Source: Thalassorhabdomicrobium marinisediminis (GTDB lineage: Bacteria > Pseudomonadota > Alphaproteobacteria > Rhodobacterales > Rhodobacteraceae). Taken from it: a stretch of DNA of 64,000 bases. The position numbers were made by a program, and so were the translations under genes. Each line of letters opens with the position of its first letter. The first letter of the stretch is position 1. The notes beneath the pieces were generated by a model. The model was not told the DNA's origin. It did not search any database and saw nothing but the letters and a program-made list of their open reading frames with translations. The stretch spans positions 124,001 through 188,000 of the forward strand of contig NZ_QCYG01000006.1 in the NCBI RefSeq assembly GCF_003072065.1, in the 5' to 3' direction. Positions 7,798 through 18,796 of this stretch are shown here, one piece after another.

Positions 7798-9561
7798 ATG
7801 AAAAATGACCGGACCGACAAGTCGCACCTGCCAAGCCGCCACGTGACCCAGGGACCGGCGCGGGCGCCGCATCGGTCGTATTACTACGCGATGGGCATGA
7901 CCGAAGAAGAAATCCACCAGCCGCTGGTCGGGGTGGCGACCTGCTGGAACGAGGCTGCGCCTTGTAACATCGCCCTGAACCGTCAGGCGCAATCGGTGAA
8001 GATGGGGGTGAAACACGCCAACGGCACCCCGCGCGAGTTCACGACGATCACCGTGACCGACGGAATCGCCATGGGCCACGAAGGCATGCGGTCTTCGCTG
8101 GCGTCGCGCGAAGCGATTGCCGATACGGTCGAATTGACCATGCGCGGGCATTGCTACGATGCGATTGTCGGGCTGGCGGGCTGCGACAAATCGTTGCCGG
8201 GGATGATGATGGCGATGGTGCGTCTGAACACGCCGTCGGTGTTCATCTACGGCGGCTCGATCCTGCCGGGCCGGGTGCCCGCCGGGTCCGACGTGCCGGA
8301 CGCCTACAAGGATCGCGACCTGACCGTGCAGGACATGTTCGAGGCCGTGGGCCATCAGCAGAACGGCACCATGTCCGAAGCCGAGTTGGAAGTGCTCGAG
8401 CGCATCGCCTGTCCGTCCGCCGGCGCCTGCGGCGGGCAGTTCACCGCCAACACCATGGCTTGCGTGTCCGAGGCGATTGGCCTCGCGCTGCCGAACTCGT
8501 CGGGTGCACCCGCGCCCTATGAGAGCCGCGACCAGTATGGCAAAGCCTCGGGCGAGGCGGTGATGAACCTGCTCGAGAAGAACATCCGCGCGCGCGACAT
8601 CGTGACCCGCAAATCGCTCGAGAACGCCGCACGGATCGTGGCCTGCACCGGCGGGTCCACCAACGCCGGTCTGCACCTGCCCGCGATCGCCCATGAGGCG
8701 GGGATCGACTTCGACCTGTTCGACGTCTGCGACATCTTCCGCGACACGCCCTATTTCGTCGACCTCAAGCCCGGCGGCCAGTATGTGGCGAAGGACCTTT
8801 ATGAAGCGGGCGGCGTGCCGGTCGTGATGCGCGAGCTGCGCAAGGCGGGGCTGATCCATGAGGACTGCATCACCGCCACCGGCGAAAGCATCGGTCACGA
8901 GTTGGACCTTGTTGCGCGTGAGGCGGACGGCCGCGTGATCTATCCCGTGGACACGCCGCTGACCCCGACCGGCGGTGTGGTCGGGCTGAAGGGCAATCTG
9001 GCACCGGAAGGCGCCATCGTGAAGGTCGCGGGCATGAAAGCCGAAGAGCAGACCTTCACCGGCCCCGCCCGCGTTTTCGAATGCGAGGAAGACGCCTTCG
9101 AGGCGGTTAAGAAACGGGCCTATGAGGAAGGCGAGGTCATCGTGATCCGCAACGAAGGCCCCAGCGGCGGCCCCGGCATGCGCGAGATGCTAGCGACGAC
9201 GGCGGCGCTGTCCGGTCAGGGCATGGGCAAGAAGGTCGCGTTGATCACCGACGGCCGGTTCTCGGGCGCGACACGGGGCTTCTGCGTGGGGCACGTGGGA
9301 CCGGAAGCGGCGCACGGTGGGCCGATCGGTCTGGTGAAGAACGGCGACATGATCACCATCGACGCGACGACCGGGGCACTGACGGTGGACCTGTCCGATG
9401 CGGAGCTCGAGCAGCGCCGCGCCGACTGGAAAGGCCCGCGTGAGACGATCTATGCCTCGGGCGCGCTGTGGAAATACGCCAAGCTGGTGGGCGGGGCGCA
9501 GAAAGGTGCCGTGACCCATCCCGGCGCCGCCGAGGAGCGCCACGTCTACATGGACCTGTAA
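7798..9561 (+). CDS. ilvD: dihydroxy-acid dehydratase
   Basis: A 587-residue IlvD that dehydrates 2,3-dihydroxy acids in valine/leucine/isoleucine synthesis. Candidate Fe-S ligands are Cys56 (APCN), Cys129 (GCDKSLPG) and Cys211 (GACGG), the arrangement of [2Fe-2S]-type dehydratases. The C-terminal [13 protein letters not shown] signature is present. I chose the third in-frame ATG because AAAGGA sits about nine bases upstream of it. A lipoprotein gene follows after four bases. Confidence 0.95.
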   Translation: MKNDRTDKSHLPSRHVTQGPARAPHRSYYYAMGMTEEEIHQPLVGVATCWNEAAPCNIALNRQAQSVKMGVKHANGTPREFTTITVTDGIAMGHEGMRSSLASREAIADTVELTMRGHCYDAIVGLAGCDKSLPGMMMAMVRLNTPSVFIYGGSILPGRVPAGSDVPDAYKDRDLTVQDMFEAVGHQQNGTMSEAELEVLERIACPSAGACGGQFTANTMACVSEAIGLALPNSSGAPAPYESRDQYGKASGEAVMNLLEKNIRARDIVTRKSLENAARIVACTGGSTNAGLHLPAIAHEAGIDFDLFDVCDIFRDTPYFVDLKPGGQYVAKDLYEAGGVPVVMRELRKAGLIHEDCITATGESIGHELDLVAREADGRVIYPVDTPLTPTGGVVGLKGNLAPEGAIVKVAGMKAEEQTFTGPARVFECEEDAFEAVKKRAYEEGEVIVIRNEGPSGGPGMREMLATTAALSGQGMGKKVALITDGRFSGATRGFCVGHVGPEAAHGGPIGLVKNGDMITIDATTGALTVDLSDAELEQRRADWKGPRETIYASGALWKYAKLVGGAQKGAVTHPGAAEERHVYMDL

Positions 9562-9565
9562 CGCC

Positions 9566-10249
9566 GTGCGCGCGCGGATCGGCTGCGGGCCGGGGATCGG
9601 ACAGGGCGTCGGGCGCGGGGTCAGACTGGGCGTCGCGGCGATTGCGCTGGCCGGTCTGGCGGGCTGCGCCGACCTCGGGGCACTGGGCGGTGGCGGCTCC
9701 GGTCCCGGCATCCGCGCGCTCGCGCTCATGGGTGGCGCGGTGCGCGTTCGCGGGCCCGAAGGCTATTGCGTGGACCAGCGCGCCAGCGACGCGCGGCGCG
9801 GCTTCGCAGTGCTGGCAGGCTGTGCGTTGATCTCGGATCAGGCAGCGGTCATGCCGACGCTGGACGGGCTGATCACCGTGCAGTTCGGTGAATCGGGTTC
9901 CGCCATCGTCAGCGGCAATGAGGAGGCGTTCGCCGATTTCCTCACTTCGGACGCGGGGCGCGCGGTTCTCGCCGACGACGGGGATGCGTCGCATATCGCC
10001 GACGTGGCCGCGACCGGGGCGAATGGCACCGTGGTCGCCCGGTTCGAGGATACCTCCGGCCCCGCGTTCGAGGGCACCACGGGTGCGGAATGGCGCGGGT
10101 TTCAGGATATCGGGAGCCGGTTGGTCACCATGTCCGTGCTGAGCTTTGCGCGCGCACCGCTGAGCCGGGCCGAGGGGGAGCGGTTGCTTGCGGTGGCCAT
10201 GGCGGAATTGGCCCGTGCGAACGCGCCCGATGCACAGGACGCGCCCTGA
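9566..10249 (+). CDS. putative lipoprotein, unknown function
   Basis: A 227-residue protein starting with GTG only four bases after the ilvD stop. The signal peptide ends with the lipobox LAGC (Cys34), so it is probably a lipidated envelope protein. The mature part is an acidic, Gly/Ala-rich domain of no family I recognise, with FADFLTSDAGRAVLADDG and a C-terminal alanine-rich helix. The link to ilvD is positional only. A later ATG start is possible, but it would remove the signal peptide. Confidence 0.7.
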   Translation: MRARIGCGPGIGQGVGRGVRLGVAAIALAGLAGCADLGALGGGGSGPGIRALALMGGAVRVRGPEGYCVDQRASDARRGFAVLAGCALISDQAAVMPTLDGLITVQFGESGSAIVSGNEEAFADFLTSDAGRAVLADDGDASHIADVAATGANGTVVARFEDTSGPAFEGTTGAEWRGFQDIGSRLVTMSVLSFARAPLSRAEGERLLAVAMAELARANAPDAQDAP

Positions 10250-10390
10250 CGCCGGCGCGCAGTGGGCCATCCGGGCCAAAACCGCGGCAGAATGTTCGCG
10301 AAGCGGCGCTAAATTGTTTCCTTTTGCGAAACAGTTTGGCAGGTATGATCGCGACAGCCACAAAAGGGCGGCTTAACGTGACGGGGCTTC
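10250..10390 (+). promoter_or_regulatory. possible promoter before the DUF6478-type gene
   Basis: This gap holds an AT-richer patch with TATGAT at 10344-10349 as a candidate -10, and TTTTGC/TTGCGA around 10322-10329 as a poor -35 with non-ideal spacing. A 5-bp inverted repeat GTTTC/GAAAC lies around 10317-10333. Weak evidence. Confidence 0.25.
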
Positions 10391-11164
10391 ATGGGGAAAC
10401 ATAGCGCAGGTCTCTTGGAGAAGGTGCTGTTGCGGCGAACGCGGGCCTTCTGGTCCCGCGCTGCGCGACAGGCGGCGACGGTTGACCTGTCGGTGCTGCG
10501 CCAACAGCGCACCGAGGCGCGGATCCTGCGCCACAAGCTTGATGAACTCACTTATCATGCAGACAATCGGCTGGCCCTGCCGCGGATCGGTTCCACCTCG
10601 TTTCCCAAACCGGCGGGCACGGACTGGTCCTGGCGGCCGCAATTGTGGCGCGGGGCGCTGCCGTTCAAGGGGCTGAGCGCGGTTGAAAGCAAGACGCGGC
10701 TGGGGGATGAGGCGACGATTTTCCACGATTGCCAGATCTCGGAGCTGAGCCTGCGTCAATTGCGCAACACGCGCGAAGCCGACCTCGCGCCTTACGGCCT
10801 GCGCATGGATGTGTTCCGGTTCGACGGGTCGTTCCTGAGCCTCGTGCTGGACCTGCCGCAAAGTGCGACGGATGGCTTGCTCAAACGGCATCTGGTGCGG
10901 ATGGAGGCCATCGTCGAGGTCGAGAAGCCGCTGGAGATTTTCGCGCGCCTCAACGTGCGTCACGGCCCAAATACCGAGCAGATCGTCCGCGAATTGCCGC
11001 TGTATGACGACAAGGTCATGGTGGAATTCGACCTTGCCTATACCAAGCTGAACGAAAAGCGGGTCGAAGCGATCTGGGTCGATCTGATCTTTGAGGGGCC
11101 GGAGATGAATCAGGTGACGCTGCGCGATGTCACCTTTTCGCGCAATCCCCGGGCCGAATTGTAG
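10391..11164 (+). CDS. DUF6478-type protein
   Basis: A 257-residue protein with no signal peptide and no obvious enzymatic motif. It begins with a basic helical region (KVLLRRTRAFWSRAARQA), followed by a beta-rich domain with WSWRPQLWRG, DEATIFHDCQ and SLVLDLP, and a C-terminal RNPRAEL. It resembles a family I know as DUF6478 in Rhodobacteraceae; that assignment is from memory of family sequences. It is followed nine bases later by a 128-residue gene that probably works with it. Confidence 0.65.
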   Translation: MGKHSAGLLEKVLLRRTRAFWSRAARQAATVDLSVLRQQRTEARILRHKLDELTYHADNRLALPRIGSTSFPKPAGTDWSWRPQLWRGALPFKGLSAVESKTRLGDEATIFHDCQISELSLRQLRNTREADLAPYGLRMDVFRFDGSFLSLVLDLPQSATDGLLKRHLVRMEAIVEVEKPLEIFARLNVRHGPNTEQIVRELPLYDDKVMVEFDLAYTKLNEKRVEAIWVDLIFEGPEMNQVTLRDVTFSRNPRAEL

Positions 11165-11172
11165 GAAATATC

Positions 11173-11559
11173 ATGGCGGACACCATCGAACTGACGAAAC
11201 TGCGGCTGGTCGAAGGCGTCTGGCACGGGGCGCTGAAGCATCCCGGGCGCGACGATTGGCAGCCCGATCTTGAGGTGACGCATCTGGGCGAGCCGGTGCC
11301 GGACATCGTGGTGCAGCAGGACCGCGTCGAAGAGCACTGGCTGGTGCAGGTGCCGATCCCGGTTGAGCGGATCGCCGACGGGGTGCAGACCTTCGTGATC
11401 CGTGACCGACGCGACGCGGATGTGCTGGCCAGCTTTTCCATCGTCGCCGGGGAGGCGTTGGCGGAAGACATCCGGGCCGAGCTGTCGCTGGTGCGGGCCG
11501 AGTTGGATATGCTCAAGCGCGCGTTCAGGCGCCATTGTGTCGAGACGGCCGGGGGCTGA
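11173..11559 (+). CDS. hypothetical protein, partner of the DUF6478-type gene
   Basis: A 128-residue soluble protein, rich in beta-type sequence (ELTKLRLVEGVWHG, PDIVVQQDRVEEHWLV) and ending in a helical segment (EDIRAELSLVRAELDMLKRAF) that could form a short coiled coil. No family recognised. It starts nine bases after the preceding gene and is followed by a hairpin-plus-repeat element that looks like the transcript end, suggesting a two-gene operon. Confidence 0.7.
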   Translation: MADTIELTKLRLVEGVWHGALKHPGRDDWQPDLEVTHLGEPVPDIVVQQDRVEEHWLVQVPIPVERIADGVQTFVIRDRRDADVLASFSIVAGEALAEDIRAELSLVRAELDMLKRAFRRHCVETAGG

Positions 11560-11584
11560 CAGGCGGCCGGCGGTGCCGCAAAGT

Positions 11585-11645
11585 GGGGGCGCTGCCCCCG
11601 TCGCTGCCGCGACTCCCCCGGGATATTTGCCCAAACAAAGATGAG
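11585..11645 (+). terminator. hairpin plus intergenic repeat tail, likely terminator
   Basis: A perfect 6-bp stem GGGGGC/GCCCCC (11585-11590 with 11594-11599, loop GCT) is followed by GGGATATTTG and CAAACAAAGATGAG. It lies just after the stop at 11559 on the same strand. The layout (short GC hairpin, then TATTT, then AAGATGA) is shared with other copies in this window. Confidence 0.5.
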
Positions 11646-11654
11646 GGCGGTTGA

Positions 11655-13742
<2,088 letters not shown>

Positions 13743-13851
13743 CGGCGCAGGTCTGGCTTTCGGCGCGTATTACCGCTCACGCTGTTGCGAGGTCTGGAAC
13801 GGCGTCGCATCTGACACGTTGGTTTGGGAACGCAAATCAAGGAGGTCATAA

Positions 13852-14412
13852 ATGCCCAACATTCAAGACGCCAAGATCCTTATCATCACCACCCACGGCT
13901 TCGAGCAATCCGAGCTGGAGTTCCCCCGCGACCAGTTGCGCGCGAAAGGCGCCGAGGTGCAGGTCGCCACGCTGGACGGCAAGGCCGCCAAGGGCTGGGA
14001 AGGGTCCGACTGGGGCCGTGAAGCTGAGGCCGATCTGAAGATCGCCGACGCCAAGATCGCGGATTATGACGCGCTGGTCATTCCCGGTGGCCAGATCAAC
14101 CCCGACCTTCTGCGGGTCGAGAAAGACGTGGTCAGCCTTGTGAAAGACTTCGTCACCTCCGGCAAAATCGTGGCCGCCGTGTGTCACGCGCCTTGGGTTC
14201 TGGTCGAGGCCGGCGTGGTGAAAGACCGCGAGATGACGTCCTATCACTCGATCCGGACGGATGTGGAAAACGCCGGTGCGCGCTGGGTGGATCAATCCGT
14301 CGCCGTGAGCAACGGCATCGTCACCAGCCGCAATCCCGACGATCTGAAGGATTTCGTCGCGAAGATCGTGGAAGAGATCGAAGAAGGCAAACACGACCGC
14401 GACGCGGCCTGA
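13852..14412 (+). CDS. DJ-1/PfpI-family protein (type 1 glutamine amidotransferase-like)
   Basis: A 186-residue PfpI/DJ-1-superfamily protein. The nucleophile elbow is AAVCHAPW with Cys111-His112, and the supporting acidic residue lies in the N-terminal EQSELEFP region. Relatives include intracellular proteases, chaperones and glyoxalase III/deglycase-like enzymes; the exact activity is not predictable. A strong AAGGAGG Shine-Dalgarno precedes the ATG. An intrinsic terminator follows, so the gene is probably monocistronic. Confidence 0.88.
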   Translation: MPNIQDAKILIITTHGFEQSELEFPRDQLRAKGAEVQVATLDGKAAKGWEGSDWGREAEADLKIADAKIADYDALVIPGGQINPDLLRVEKDVVSLVKDFVTSGKIVAAVCHAPWVLVEAGVVKDREMTSYHSIRTDVENAGARWVDQSVAVSNGIVTSRNPDDLKDFVAKIVEEIEEGKHDRDAA

Positions 14413-14439
14413 GTTTGCCCGCCGTCGACCACCTGCAGG

Positions 14440-14465
14440 CGCCCCGTCGAAAGACGGGGCGTTTT
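14440..14465 (+). terminator. rho-independent terminator after the DJ-1/PfpI gene
   Basis: A perfect 9-bp stem CGCCCCGTC/GACGGGGCG (14440-14448 with 14453-14461) with a GAAA tetraloop, followed directly by TTTT. It lies 28 bases after the stop codon, on the same strand. Confidence 0.9.
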
Positions 14466-14589
14466 GCGTTTCCCGCCCCGCAACAGTCCTGCCAATACCC
14501 CGCAATTGTCAGGCATCTGCCCCAGTGCTGCCCGAATTGAACGCGATATCTGAGCCTCGAAAACAACGATAAGAACCGAGGACGCCTGA

Positions 14590-15495
14590 ATGGATCGCCT
14601 GACCGAAATGGAAGCTTTCGCCACTGTCGTGGATCAGGGCGGATTTACCGATGCTGCCAAGAAAATGGGCATTTCCAAGTCTGCGGTCTCGAAGCATGTC
14701 TCAAGCCTTGAGGCGCGGCTGGGCGCGCGGCTTCTGAACCGGACCACGCGGCGGGTCAGCCCGACCGAGATCGGGCTGGCCTATTACGACCGCGCGCGCC
14801 GCGTGTTGAACGACGCCGGCGAAGCGGACGCGCTGGTCACCTCGATGCAGTCCGCGCCCTCGGGCCTGCTGCGGATTTCCGTGGCCACGGATTTCGGGGT
14901 CAATCATCTGTCGCCGGTGCTGGGGGACTTTCTGGGTGAGTTTCCCGACATCACGGTGAACATGGTCCTCAACAACCGCTATGTTGAGCTGATCTCGGAA
15001 GGGTTCGACATGGCGATCCGCATTGGCGAGCTGGAAGACAGCACCCTGCGGGCGCGCAAGTTGACCGAGACGTCGCGCCGGATGGTCGCGGCTCCGGGGT
15101 ATTTCGAACGCTACGGGCGGCCGCAGAAGATCGACGATCTGAACGAACACAAGTTGCTGCATTACTCCAATCAGGCCAATTCGGCGGTCTGGAAACTCAC
15201 CGCGCCGTCGGGCGAAAAACGACAGGTGCGCACGGCGGGGTGGCTGACGGTGAACGACGGGCAATCGCTGTTGAATGCTGCGATCTCGGGCCTTGGCATC
15301 GCCTACTTGCCGTCGTTCCTGTATGCGGACGCGATGGAAAAGGGCCTTGTGGAAGAAGCGATTCCCGACTTGCCGGTCGAGACACAGGGCATTTACGCGG
15401 TCTATCCGCCCGGCCGCTTTACCCAGCCCAAGGTGCGCGCCTTCATCGACTTTCTGGTGCATTCCTTCGCCGAGAAGGGCCCCGAGGCTTGGTAA
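14590..15495 (+). CDS. LysR-family transcriptional regulator
   Basis: A 301-residue LysR-type regulator with the standard N-terminal winged helix-turn-helix (about residues 1-60; AAKKMGISKSAVSKHVSSLE is the recognition region) and a C-terminal periplasmic-binding-like effector domain starting near LLRISVATDFG. It belongs to the large group that includes redox and aromatic-metabolism regulators. It is preceded by the DJ-1/PfpI terminator and is not divergent from any gene, so its target is not evident from position. It converges with the OmpA-like gene. Confidence 0.93.
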   Translation: MDRLTEMEAFATVVDQGGFTDAAKKMGISKSAVSKHVSSLEARLGARLLNRTTRRVSPTEIGLAYYDRARRVLNDAGEADALVTSMQSAPSGLLRISVATDFGVNHLSPVLGDFLGEFPDITVNMVLNNRYVELISEGFDMAIRIGELEDSTLRARKLTETSRRMVAAPGYFERYGRPQKIDDLNEHKLLHYSNQANSAVWKLTAPSGEKRQVRTAGWLTVNDGQSLLNAAISGLGIAYLPSFLYADAMEKGLVEEAIPDLPVETQGIYAVYPPGRFTQPKVRAFIDFLVHSFAEKGPEAW

Positions 15496-15516
15496 ACCGG
15501 CGGGCCTTTGCGCGCG

Positions 15517-16452
15517 TTATTCGGTCGAGGTGAGGATCACTTCAACCCTACGGTTTGCCTCGCGCCCCTCATCACTCAGGTTGCTGGCGAGGGGCGCAAG
15601 ATAGCCCATCCCCTGCGCGTCCAACTGGCGGCGGGGGATGTCGTAGTTCGTCACCAACCGTTCCAGAACCGACCCGGCGCGGCGTTTGGACAGGGCGATG
15701 TTGCCGTCCAACCCGCCCACGGTGTCCGTATGCCCCACCAGCGCCACCGTGCGGGTGGGATTCGCCAAAAGGTAGTCCGCGACATCCTGCAAGCTGGCGA
15801 AGGGGCCTGCCCCCAGTTGCGCCGATCCTGTTTCGAAGGCGAGGTCGGACAGCACGACGCGACCTTCGGTTTCAAGGCGTTGCGCGAAGGGTGCGTCGTC
15901 TGCTGCGGCGGTGTCGGCCCGCGCCGGGCGCATGGCGGGGGCTGCCGTCTCGGTTGCCGGTCCGCTGCCCGTAGGGCCGACGTGGATGATCTGGACGAAT
16001 CCCGCAGAAGACGAGCGGCTGGTCAGCAGGCTGAGCAGTTCGGACCCCTCTTCCGTGTCACGCCGGAACGCCCGGAAGCGGAAATCGCCCAGATCGACAT
16101 ACATCTGCGGCGCGGGGATCACCTCGGTCGCGAAGCGGAAATCGAAGCCACCGCAGGCGTCGTCGGTGCAGGTGAAGACCCTCTCAAAACCCGCTTCGGT
16201 CAATTGTGCGCCCAACGGTTGTAGAAGCTGCAAGGTGGTCAGGCCCGAAGCCTCGATCCGCCACGCCTGTTTGCGGACTTCGCCGGTGCCGGTCAGCACC
16301 GGCAGGCCGGTCGGGGTCCATCCGGCGGTGGGCATGTCGTAACTGTCCGGGTCTGTCACCGTTTCGGCGGTCAGGGTCGCATTGCCCGGCATGTCGAGGG
16401 TGAGGGCGGTGGCCTGAAGTGGCAGCAAAGCAAGGACGACGGCGCGCAGCAT
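15517..16452 (-). CDS. OmpA-family protein
   Basis: A 311-residue secreted protein with an N-terminal signal peptide ending near QATA. The C-terminal OmpA/MotB peptidoglycan-binding domain (about 195-311) shows LSDLAFETGSAQLG, VALVGHTDTVGG, SKRRAGSV and the arginine motif EANRRVEVI. The N-terminal domain has a Cys pair (FTCTDDACGGFDFRF) likely forming a disulfide; I do not recognise it. It is the last gene of a run containing the CinA-N and GNAT genes, starting 55 bases after the GNAT stop. Confidence 0.88.
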   Translation of the reverse strand: MLRAVVLALLPLQATALTLDMPGNATLTAETVTDPDSYDMPTAGWTPTGLPVLTGTGEVRKQAWRIEASGLTTLQLLQPLGAQLTEAGFERVFTCTDDACGGFDFRFATEVIPAPQMYVDLGDFRFRAFRRDTEEGSELLSLLTSRSSSAGFVQIIHVGPTGSGPATETAAPAMRPARADTAAADDAPFAQRLETEGRVVLSDLAFETGSAQLGAGPFASLQDVADYLLANPTRTVALVGHTDTVGGLDGNIALSKRRAGSVLERLVTNYDIPRRQLDAQGMGYLAPLASNLSDEGREANRRVEVILTSTE

Positions 16453-16456
16453 CCCA

Positions 16457-16510
16457 TCACTCCGTGGGCTGCGGCGATGGCCGCCGGGCGTGGCCTGTGA
16501 TCTTGGTCAT
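16457..16510 (-). CDS. possible 17-residue ORF bridging the GNAT and OmpA genes
   Basis: ATG at 16510 overlaps the GNAT stop codon (ATGA) and has AAAGGA six bases upstream. The 17 codons encode MTKITGHARRPSPQPTE and stop five bases before the OmpA-like start. Placement and Shine-Dalgarno look like translational coupling, but the peptide is short and has no recognisable motif. It may be chance. Confidence 0.25.
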   Translation of the reverse strand: MTKITGHARRPSPQPTE

Positions 16511-17232
16511 GCTTGGTCCTTTGGCGCGGTGCGGTAGTGGTATCCGCCTGCGGGGGCAAACCCCATGGCGGAATAGAGCGACGTGGCCGCCAGATTGGAC
16601 CGGGTGACGAGCAATGTCACCTGCTGCGCACCACGGTTTTGCGCCCAGACGGCGAGCGCGCGGATCATGTGCCGCCCCAGCCCCTGCCGCCGGAATGCAT
16701 GGGCGGTCTCCATGGCGTGGATCATCGCCGTGCCCTCATGCAGGGCGGCGAAGGCGGTGCTGGCGGGGGTGTCATGGACGCGACCCAGCACGGTCGTCTT
16801 CGGACCGGTCGCGCGGCCCATGACCGACAGACGCGCATCGTCGATGCCGCCTGCGTCCCAGATTTCTGCCTGACAGGCCAGCGGGGGCCAGACCTCAAAA
16901 CAGGTGACAGCGGGCGGGCGCTCGGTGGCGAGGGTCGCGGTGGAGGCGGCATAAAGCGCGGTGGGGTCCTTGATGGCGTAGCCTGCCTGTTCGAGCATCT
17001 GGTCGAGCCGGTGTTCCCCCGCGCGGACCATGAACAAGGGGCGCTGGCCCCGGTCGCGCATGGCCTGTTCCGCCGCGGGAAAGGTTGCCGGATCCGTGCC
17101 GGGCCCGGCGGTTGCCGCATTCACCCGGCTGCCCGCGCCGGGGGCCGCGCGCAGACGCCAGCCGCCTGCGTCCTGCACGGTCGCGGCGGGCCATGTGGCA
17201 TCGATCAGCGCCGACAGAGCCGCTGGGGTCAT
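16507..17232 (-). CDS. GNAT-family N-acetyltransferase
   Basis: A 241-residue protein with a C-terminal GNAT acetyltransferase domain. The acetyl-CoA pyrophosphate loop is FRRQGLGRHM, followed by ALAVWAQNRGAQQVTLLV and NLAATSLYSAMGF. The N-terminal half contains GGWRLRAAPGAGSRVNAA, as seen in two-domain GNAT proteins. The start was chosen at MTPAALSAL because it overlaps the upstream CinA-like stop by ATGA. The substrate is unknown. Confidence 0.87.
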   Translation of the reverse strand: MTPAALSALIDATWPAATVQDAGGWRLRAAPGAGSRVNAATAGPGTDPATFPAAEQAMRDRGQRPLFMVRAGEHRLDQMLEQAGYAIKDPTALYAASTATLATERPPAVTCFEVWPPLACQAEIWDAGGIDDARLSVMGRATGPKTTVLGRVHDTPASTAFAALHEGTAMIHAMETAHAFRRQGLGRHMIRALAVWAQNRGAQQVTLLVTRSNLAATSLYSAMGFAPAGGYHYRTAPKDQA

Positions 17233-17963
17233 GCAGCGAACAGTGATTTGAGGTCGGCCAGTGCGGCGGCGACACGGGGGCGGTCCTGACCCCGGATCAC
17301 CACGTTCGCCCCGTAGCGGCCGTTCTGCTCGAACGGGTAGGAGCCGAAGGACAGATCGGCGTAGCGCGCCGCCAGCTCGCCCAGCGGCCCCGCGATATCG
17401 CCTTCGCCAAGCTCCAGCCGCAGCGTCTCTGACAGCACCGGCGCGCCGCCAGTGAGCGTGGGCAGAACGCTGGCGACCATGGCCTGAAACACCGAAGGAA
17501 CGCCGGCCATGACATGCACATTCCGGATCGTGAAGCCCGGTGCGATGCTCACGGGGTTGTCGATCAGCGTGGCGGTGGAGGGGATGCGCGCCATGCGCAG
17601 GCGGGCGGCGTTTAGCTCTCTGCCCGTGCCGTCGTAGTGCGCCTGCAACAGGGCGCGGGCATCGTCGCGGATGTCGATACTGTCGCCGAAGGCGGCGGCC
17701 ACGCAATCGGCGGTGATGTCATCATGGGTGGGGCCGATCCCGCCTGAGGTGAATACCGTGTCATAGGCGGCGGACAGGGCCTGCACGGCGGCGGTGATCG
17801 CGGCGGCGTCGTCGCTGACCACGCGCACTTCTTTCAAGTCGATCCCCGCGCGGGTCAACTCCCCTGCGAGGTGGTGCATATTGGCGTCCCGCGTGCGACC
17901 CGAGAGGATTTCGTCACCGATGACAAGCATTGCGGCGGTCGGGTTCGGTGCGGTCGGGGTCAC
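17229..17963 (-). CDS. CinA N-terminal / molybdopterin-binding (MoaB-like) domain protein
   Basis: A 244-residue protein of the competence/damage-inducible CinA N-terminal family (MoCF-biosynthesis fold). Signature motifs are MLVIGDEILSGRTRDAN near the start and TSGGIGPTHDDIT. It lacks the C-terminal CinA deamidase domain, as is common in alphaproteobacteria. I chose a GTG start because AGGAG lies seven bases upstream and it precedes the conserved block. The last bases overlap the GNAT start. Biochemical role unproven; nucleotide pyrophosphatase activity is known for some relatives. Confidence 0.87.
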   Translation of the reverse strand: MTPTAPNPTAAMLVIGDEILSGRTRDANMHHLAGELTRAGIDLKEVRVVSDDAAAITAAVQALSAAYDTVFTSGGIGPTHDDITADCVAAAFGDSIDIRDDARALLQAHYDGTGRELNAARLRMARIPSTATLIDNPVSIAPGFTIRNVHVMAGVPSVFQAMVASVLPTLTGGAPVLSETLRLELGEGDIAGPLGELAARYADLSFGSYPFEQNGRYGANVVIRGQDRPRVAAALADLKSLFAA

Positions 17964-18002
17964 TGGCTTCTCCTGCTGATGGGATTGGTATAAGTCCCGG
18001 CC

Positions 18003-18698
18003 ATGCGCTTTGCCACTCCCCTTGTGCCCGCCCGCCTGATCCGCCGCTACATGCGGTTCCTGTCGGAGATGGAGTTGGACGACGGACGGGTGGTGACGGC
18101 CCATTGCCCGAACCCCGGCTCGATGATGGGGCTGAAAGACGCGGGCCTGCGCGTCTGGCTTGAGCCGAACGACGACCCGCGCAAGAAGCTCGACTGGGGA
18201 TGGCGGCTGGTGGAGTTGCCCGGCGGTTGCGTCGGCATCGACACGGGCTGCGCGAACCGGATCGTGGCCGAGGCGCTGACGCGCGGTCTTGCGGGGCTTG
18301 AAGGCTACGACAGCGTCCGTCCGGAAGTGAAATACCGCGACAAGAGCCGCGTGGACTTCCTGCTGAGCGGTGTGGGACGGCGCGATTGCTATCTTGAGGT
18401 GAAGTCGGTGACCTTGAGCCGCACCGCCGGGCTGGTGGAGTTTCCCGATAGCGTGACGGCACGCGGGGCGAAACATCTTGCTGACCTCGCCGCGATGGTG
18501 GCCGAGGGGCACCGCGCGGTGCTGTTGTTCCTGATCCAGCGGAGCGATTGCACCCGCGTCACTCTGGCCCGCGATCTGGATCCGACCTATGCCGCCGCCT
18601 TTGACGTAGCACAGGCCGCCGGGGTCGAGGTCCTGTGTTTCGACTGCACGGTGTCGCCCGAGGGAATTACCCTTCGCGACGCGGTGCCCTTTGGCTGA
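18003..18698 (+). CDS. sfsA: DNA/RNA nuclease SfsA
   Basis: A 231-residue SfsA. The family includes a sugar-fermentation-stimulation protein of E. coli and has a PD-(D/E)XK-type nuclease-like core. Family landmarks are HCPNPGSM, VGIDTGCANRIV, VDFLL with DCYLEVKSVTL, and VEFPDSVTARGAKHL. Length is normal. It is divergent from the CinA-like gene, with 39 bases between the two starts, and is followed by a repeat copy and then map. Its physiological role in this organism is not evident. Confidence 0.94.
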   Translation: MRFATPLVPARLIRRYMRFLSEMELDDGRVVTAHCPNPGSMMGLKDAGLRVWLEPNDDPRKKLDWGWRLVELPGGCVGIDTGCANRIVAEALTRGLAGLEGYDSVRPEVKYRDKSRVDFLLSGVGRRDCYLEVKSVTLSRTAGLVEFPDSVTARGAKHLADLAAMVAEGHRAVLLFLIQRSDCTRVTLARDLDPTYAAAFDVAQAAGVEVLCFDCTVSPEGITLRDAVPFG

Positions 18699-18702
18699 CC
18701 GG

Positions 18703-18736
18703 CCCTTCGGGGAGAGTTTATCGGGTCAGATGAAGC
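18703..18736 (+). repeat. intergenic repeat copy A after sfsA
   Basis: A short CCC-TTC-GGG hairpin (18703-18711) is followed by GAGTTTA, three variable bases and GGTCAGATGAAG. The same two blocks with the same spacing recur at 45.4 kb (minus strand) and 55.5 kb. It starts five bases after the sfsA stop, so it may act as a transcript end. Confidence 0.7.
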
Positions 18737-18796
18737 AGGGGGCTTTAGAACCGGTGCGCTTTGCCCTATCTGAAGGCAGGAACGAAAGGGACGACG

